Shown: positions 7,518-7,832 of the stretch, piece after piece | Position numbering within the stretch: position 1 is the stretch's first letter | How the letters are laid out: each line of letters starts with the position of its first letter | DNA from: Lachnospiraceae bacterium UBA3772 | GTDB taxonomy: Bacteria > Bacillota > Clostridia > Lachnospirales > Lachnospiraceae | Reading direction: 5' to 3' | DNA length: 7,832 nt | Assembly (NCBI GenBank): GCA_002371025.1 | Contig: DFFQ01000047.1 | Span: forward strand, 34,028 to 41,859 | The notes under the pieces: model-generated | Seen by the model: the letters and a program-made list of their open reading frames with translations, nothing else | Database searches by the model: none | What the model was told of the DNA's origin: nothing | Position numbers and translations under genes: made by a program

Positions 7518-7552
7518 ATGCTAGCATATCCATCTGTCTTTGAAAAATTCAA
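7518..7552. promoter_or_regulatory. Two small palindromes overlapping the candidate promoter
   Basis: ATGCTAGCAT (7518-7527) is a perfect 10-bp palindrome over the proposed -10. TTGAAAAATTCAA (7540-7552) is a 5-3-5 inverted repeat over the proposed -35. Either could bind a dimeric repressor or activator; their placement on both promoter elements is suggestive but both are short and could be chance in AT-rich DNA. Confidence 0.3.
7523..7552 (-). promoter_or_regulatory. Candidate sigma-A promoter of the nitrogenase-like operon
   Basis: On the minus strand TTGAAT (7547-7552) and TATGCT (7523-7528) are separated by 18 bases, a tolerable -35/-10 pair about 57 bp upstream of the NifD-like start. 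It is the best match I see between the upstream gene's terminator and the operon. A perfect TATAAT also lies close to the terminator (on the minus strand in GTTATAATCAG) but lacks a -35. The call is by eye and weak. Confidence 0.35.
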
Positions 7553-7584
7553 TATTCCTATGGCTGATTATAACTTTTACTAAT

Positions 7585-7619
7585 AAAAAAAAATCTCCAG
7601 AGAGTAAATCTCTGGAGAT
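7585..7619 (-). terminator. Strong intrinsic terminator of the GGGtGRT-like gene
   Basis: The perfect 11-bp arms ATCTCCAGAGA (7593-7603) and TCTCTGGAGAT (7609-7619) enclose a 5-base loop. On the minus strand the stem is followed by nine T residues. It sits about 50 bp after the stop of the gene at the right edge and separates that gene's transcript from the nitrogenase-like operon, which therefore needs its own promoter. A weaker stem-loop, ATACCC/GGGTAT (7635-7650), lies between the stop and this terminator. Confidence 0.9.
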
Positions 7620-7670
7620 CTTTTATGAACTCTGATACCCTAACGGGTATTTAATAATTCAATTTAAAAC

Positions 7671-7832
7671 TTAGAACTTACCAGCCTTTGCTGCTTCTTC
7701 GATAGAAACGGCTGTTGATACTGTCATACCAACCATTGGGTTGTTACCAGCACCGATAAGACCCATCATTTCTACGTGAGCAGGAACTGATGATGATCCA
7801 GCGAACTGTGCATCTGAGTGCATACGTCCCAT
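7671..7832 (-). CDS. GGGtGRT-family protein, C-terminal end (partial)
   Basis: The last 53 codons of a gene that enters from the right edge end at TAA 7671-7673. The peptide begins MGRMHSDAQFAGSSSVPAHV, continues EMMGLIGAGNNPMVGMTVST and ends EEAAKAGKF. I recognise this as the C-terminal part of the GGGtGRT family (Pfam-type conserved protein of unknown function, about 320-330 residues, frequent in Clostridia), in which a 'TMGRMHSDAQFAGSSS' segment is typical. The ATG at the edge is therefore an internal methionine, not the start. Codon use is GC-richer and more regular (GCT, GGT, ATC, CCA) than in the operon, as in a well-expressed housekeeping gene. From memory, such genes often neighbour an Fe-S cluster scaffold gene, which would lie outside the window. 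It is separated from the operon by a strong terminator. Confidence 0.75.
   Translation of the reverse strand: MGRMHSDAQFAGSSSVPAHVEMMGLIGAGNNPMVGMTVSTAVSIEEAAKAGKF

Noticed and set aside
7465..7584. Riboswitch or T-box leader before the nitrogenase-like operon
   Set aside because: The space between the upstream terminator and the start codon is only about 120 bp, AT-rich, and shows no extended stems or a second terminator.
1..7832. CRISPR array, tRNA or rRNA gene, or tandem repeats
   Set aside because: No regularly spaced direct repeats, no cloverleaf-like segment and no rRNA-like sequence were seen; nearly all of 328-7465 is protein coding.

Overview
The window looks like a low-GC, anaerobic Clostridia chromosome, most likely a Lachnospiraceae-type gut or rumen Firmicute. 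The grounds are an AT-rich composition, strong AGGAGG-type ribosome binding sites, very compact operons, and an end-of-gene fragment resembling the clostridial GGGtGRT family. The assignment rests on style and protein resemblance only; no rRNA or other phylogenetic marker is present.

Layout from right to left, following transcription on the minus strand. (1) At the right edge (7671-7832) lies the 3' end of a GGGtGRT-family gene, closed by a strong intrinsic terminator (7585-7619). (2) A gap of about 120 bp carries a candidate promoter with two small palindromes. (3) Seven genes follow without any gap larger than 17 bp: a NifD-like subunit (6023-7465), a NifK-like subunit (4719-6008), a lipoprotein solute-binding protein (3793-4701), two amino-acid-type ABC permeases (3092-3790 and 2388-3095), the matching ABC ATPase (1652-2401), and a MATE-family exporter (328-1734). 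Most junctions overlap, including TAATG-like and ATGA couplings and an 83-bp overlap between the ATPase and MATE genes. (4) Two hairpin terminators (279-305 and 231-261) close the operon. (5) The left edge (about 27-179, plus strand) holds the decayed C-terminal end of a DDE transposase.

The main point of interest is the operon. A two-subunit nitrogenase-like protein keeps all six P-cluster-type cysteines and the cofactor-ligating cysteine, but has methionine where NifD has its FeMo-co histidine and lacks the NifD His195 region. It is co-transcribed with an importer of the polar amino-acid family and an exporter. The binding protein appears to lack the usual residues that grip the alpha-amino and carboxylate groups. 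A reasonable hypothesis is that an imported small molecule, perhaps a sulfur- or nitrogen-containing amino-acid-like compound, is reduced by the nitrogenase-like complex and that a product or toxic by-product is exported by the MATE protein. No NifH-like reductase or cofactor-assembly gene is in the window, so electron delivery and cofactor identity are open.
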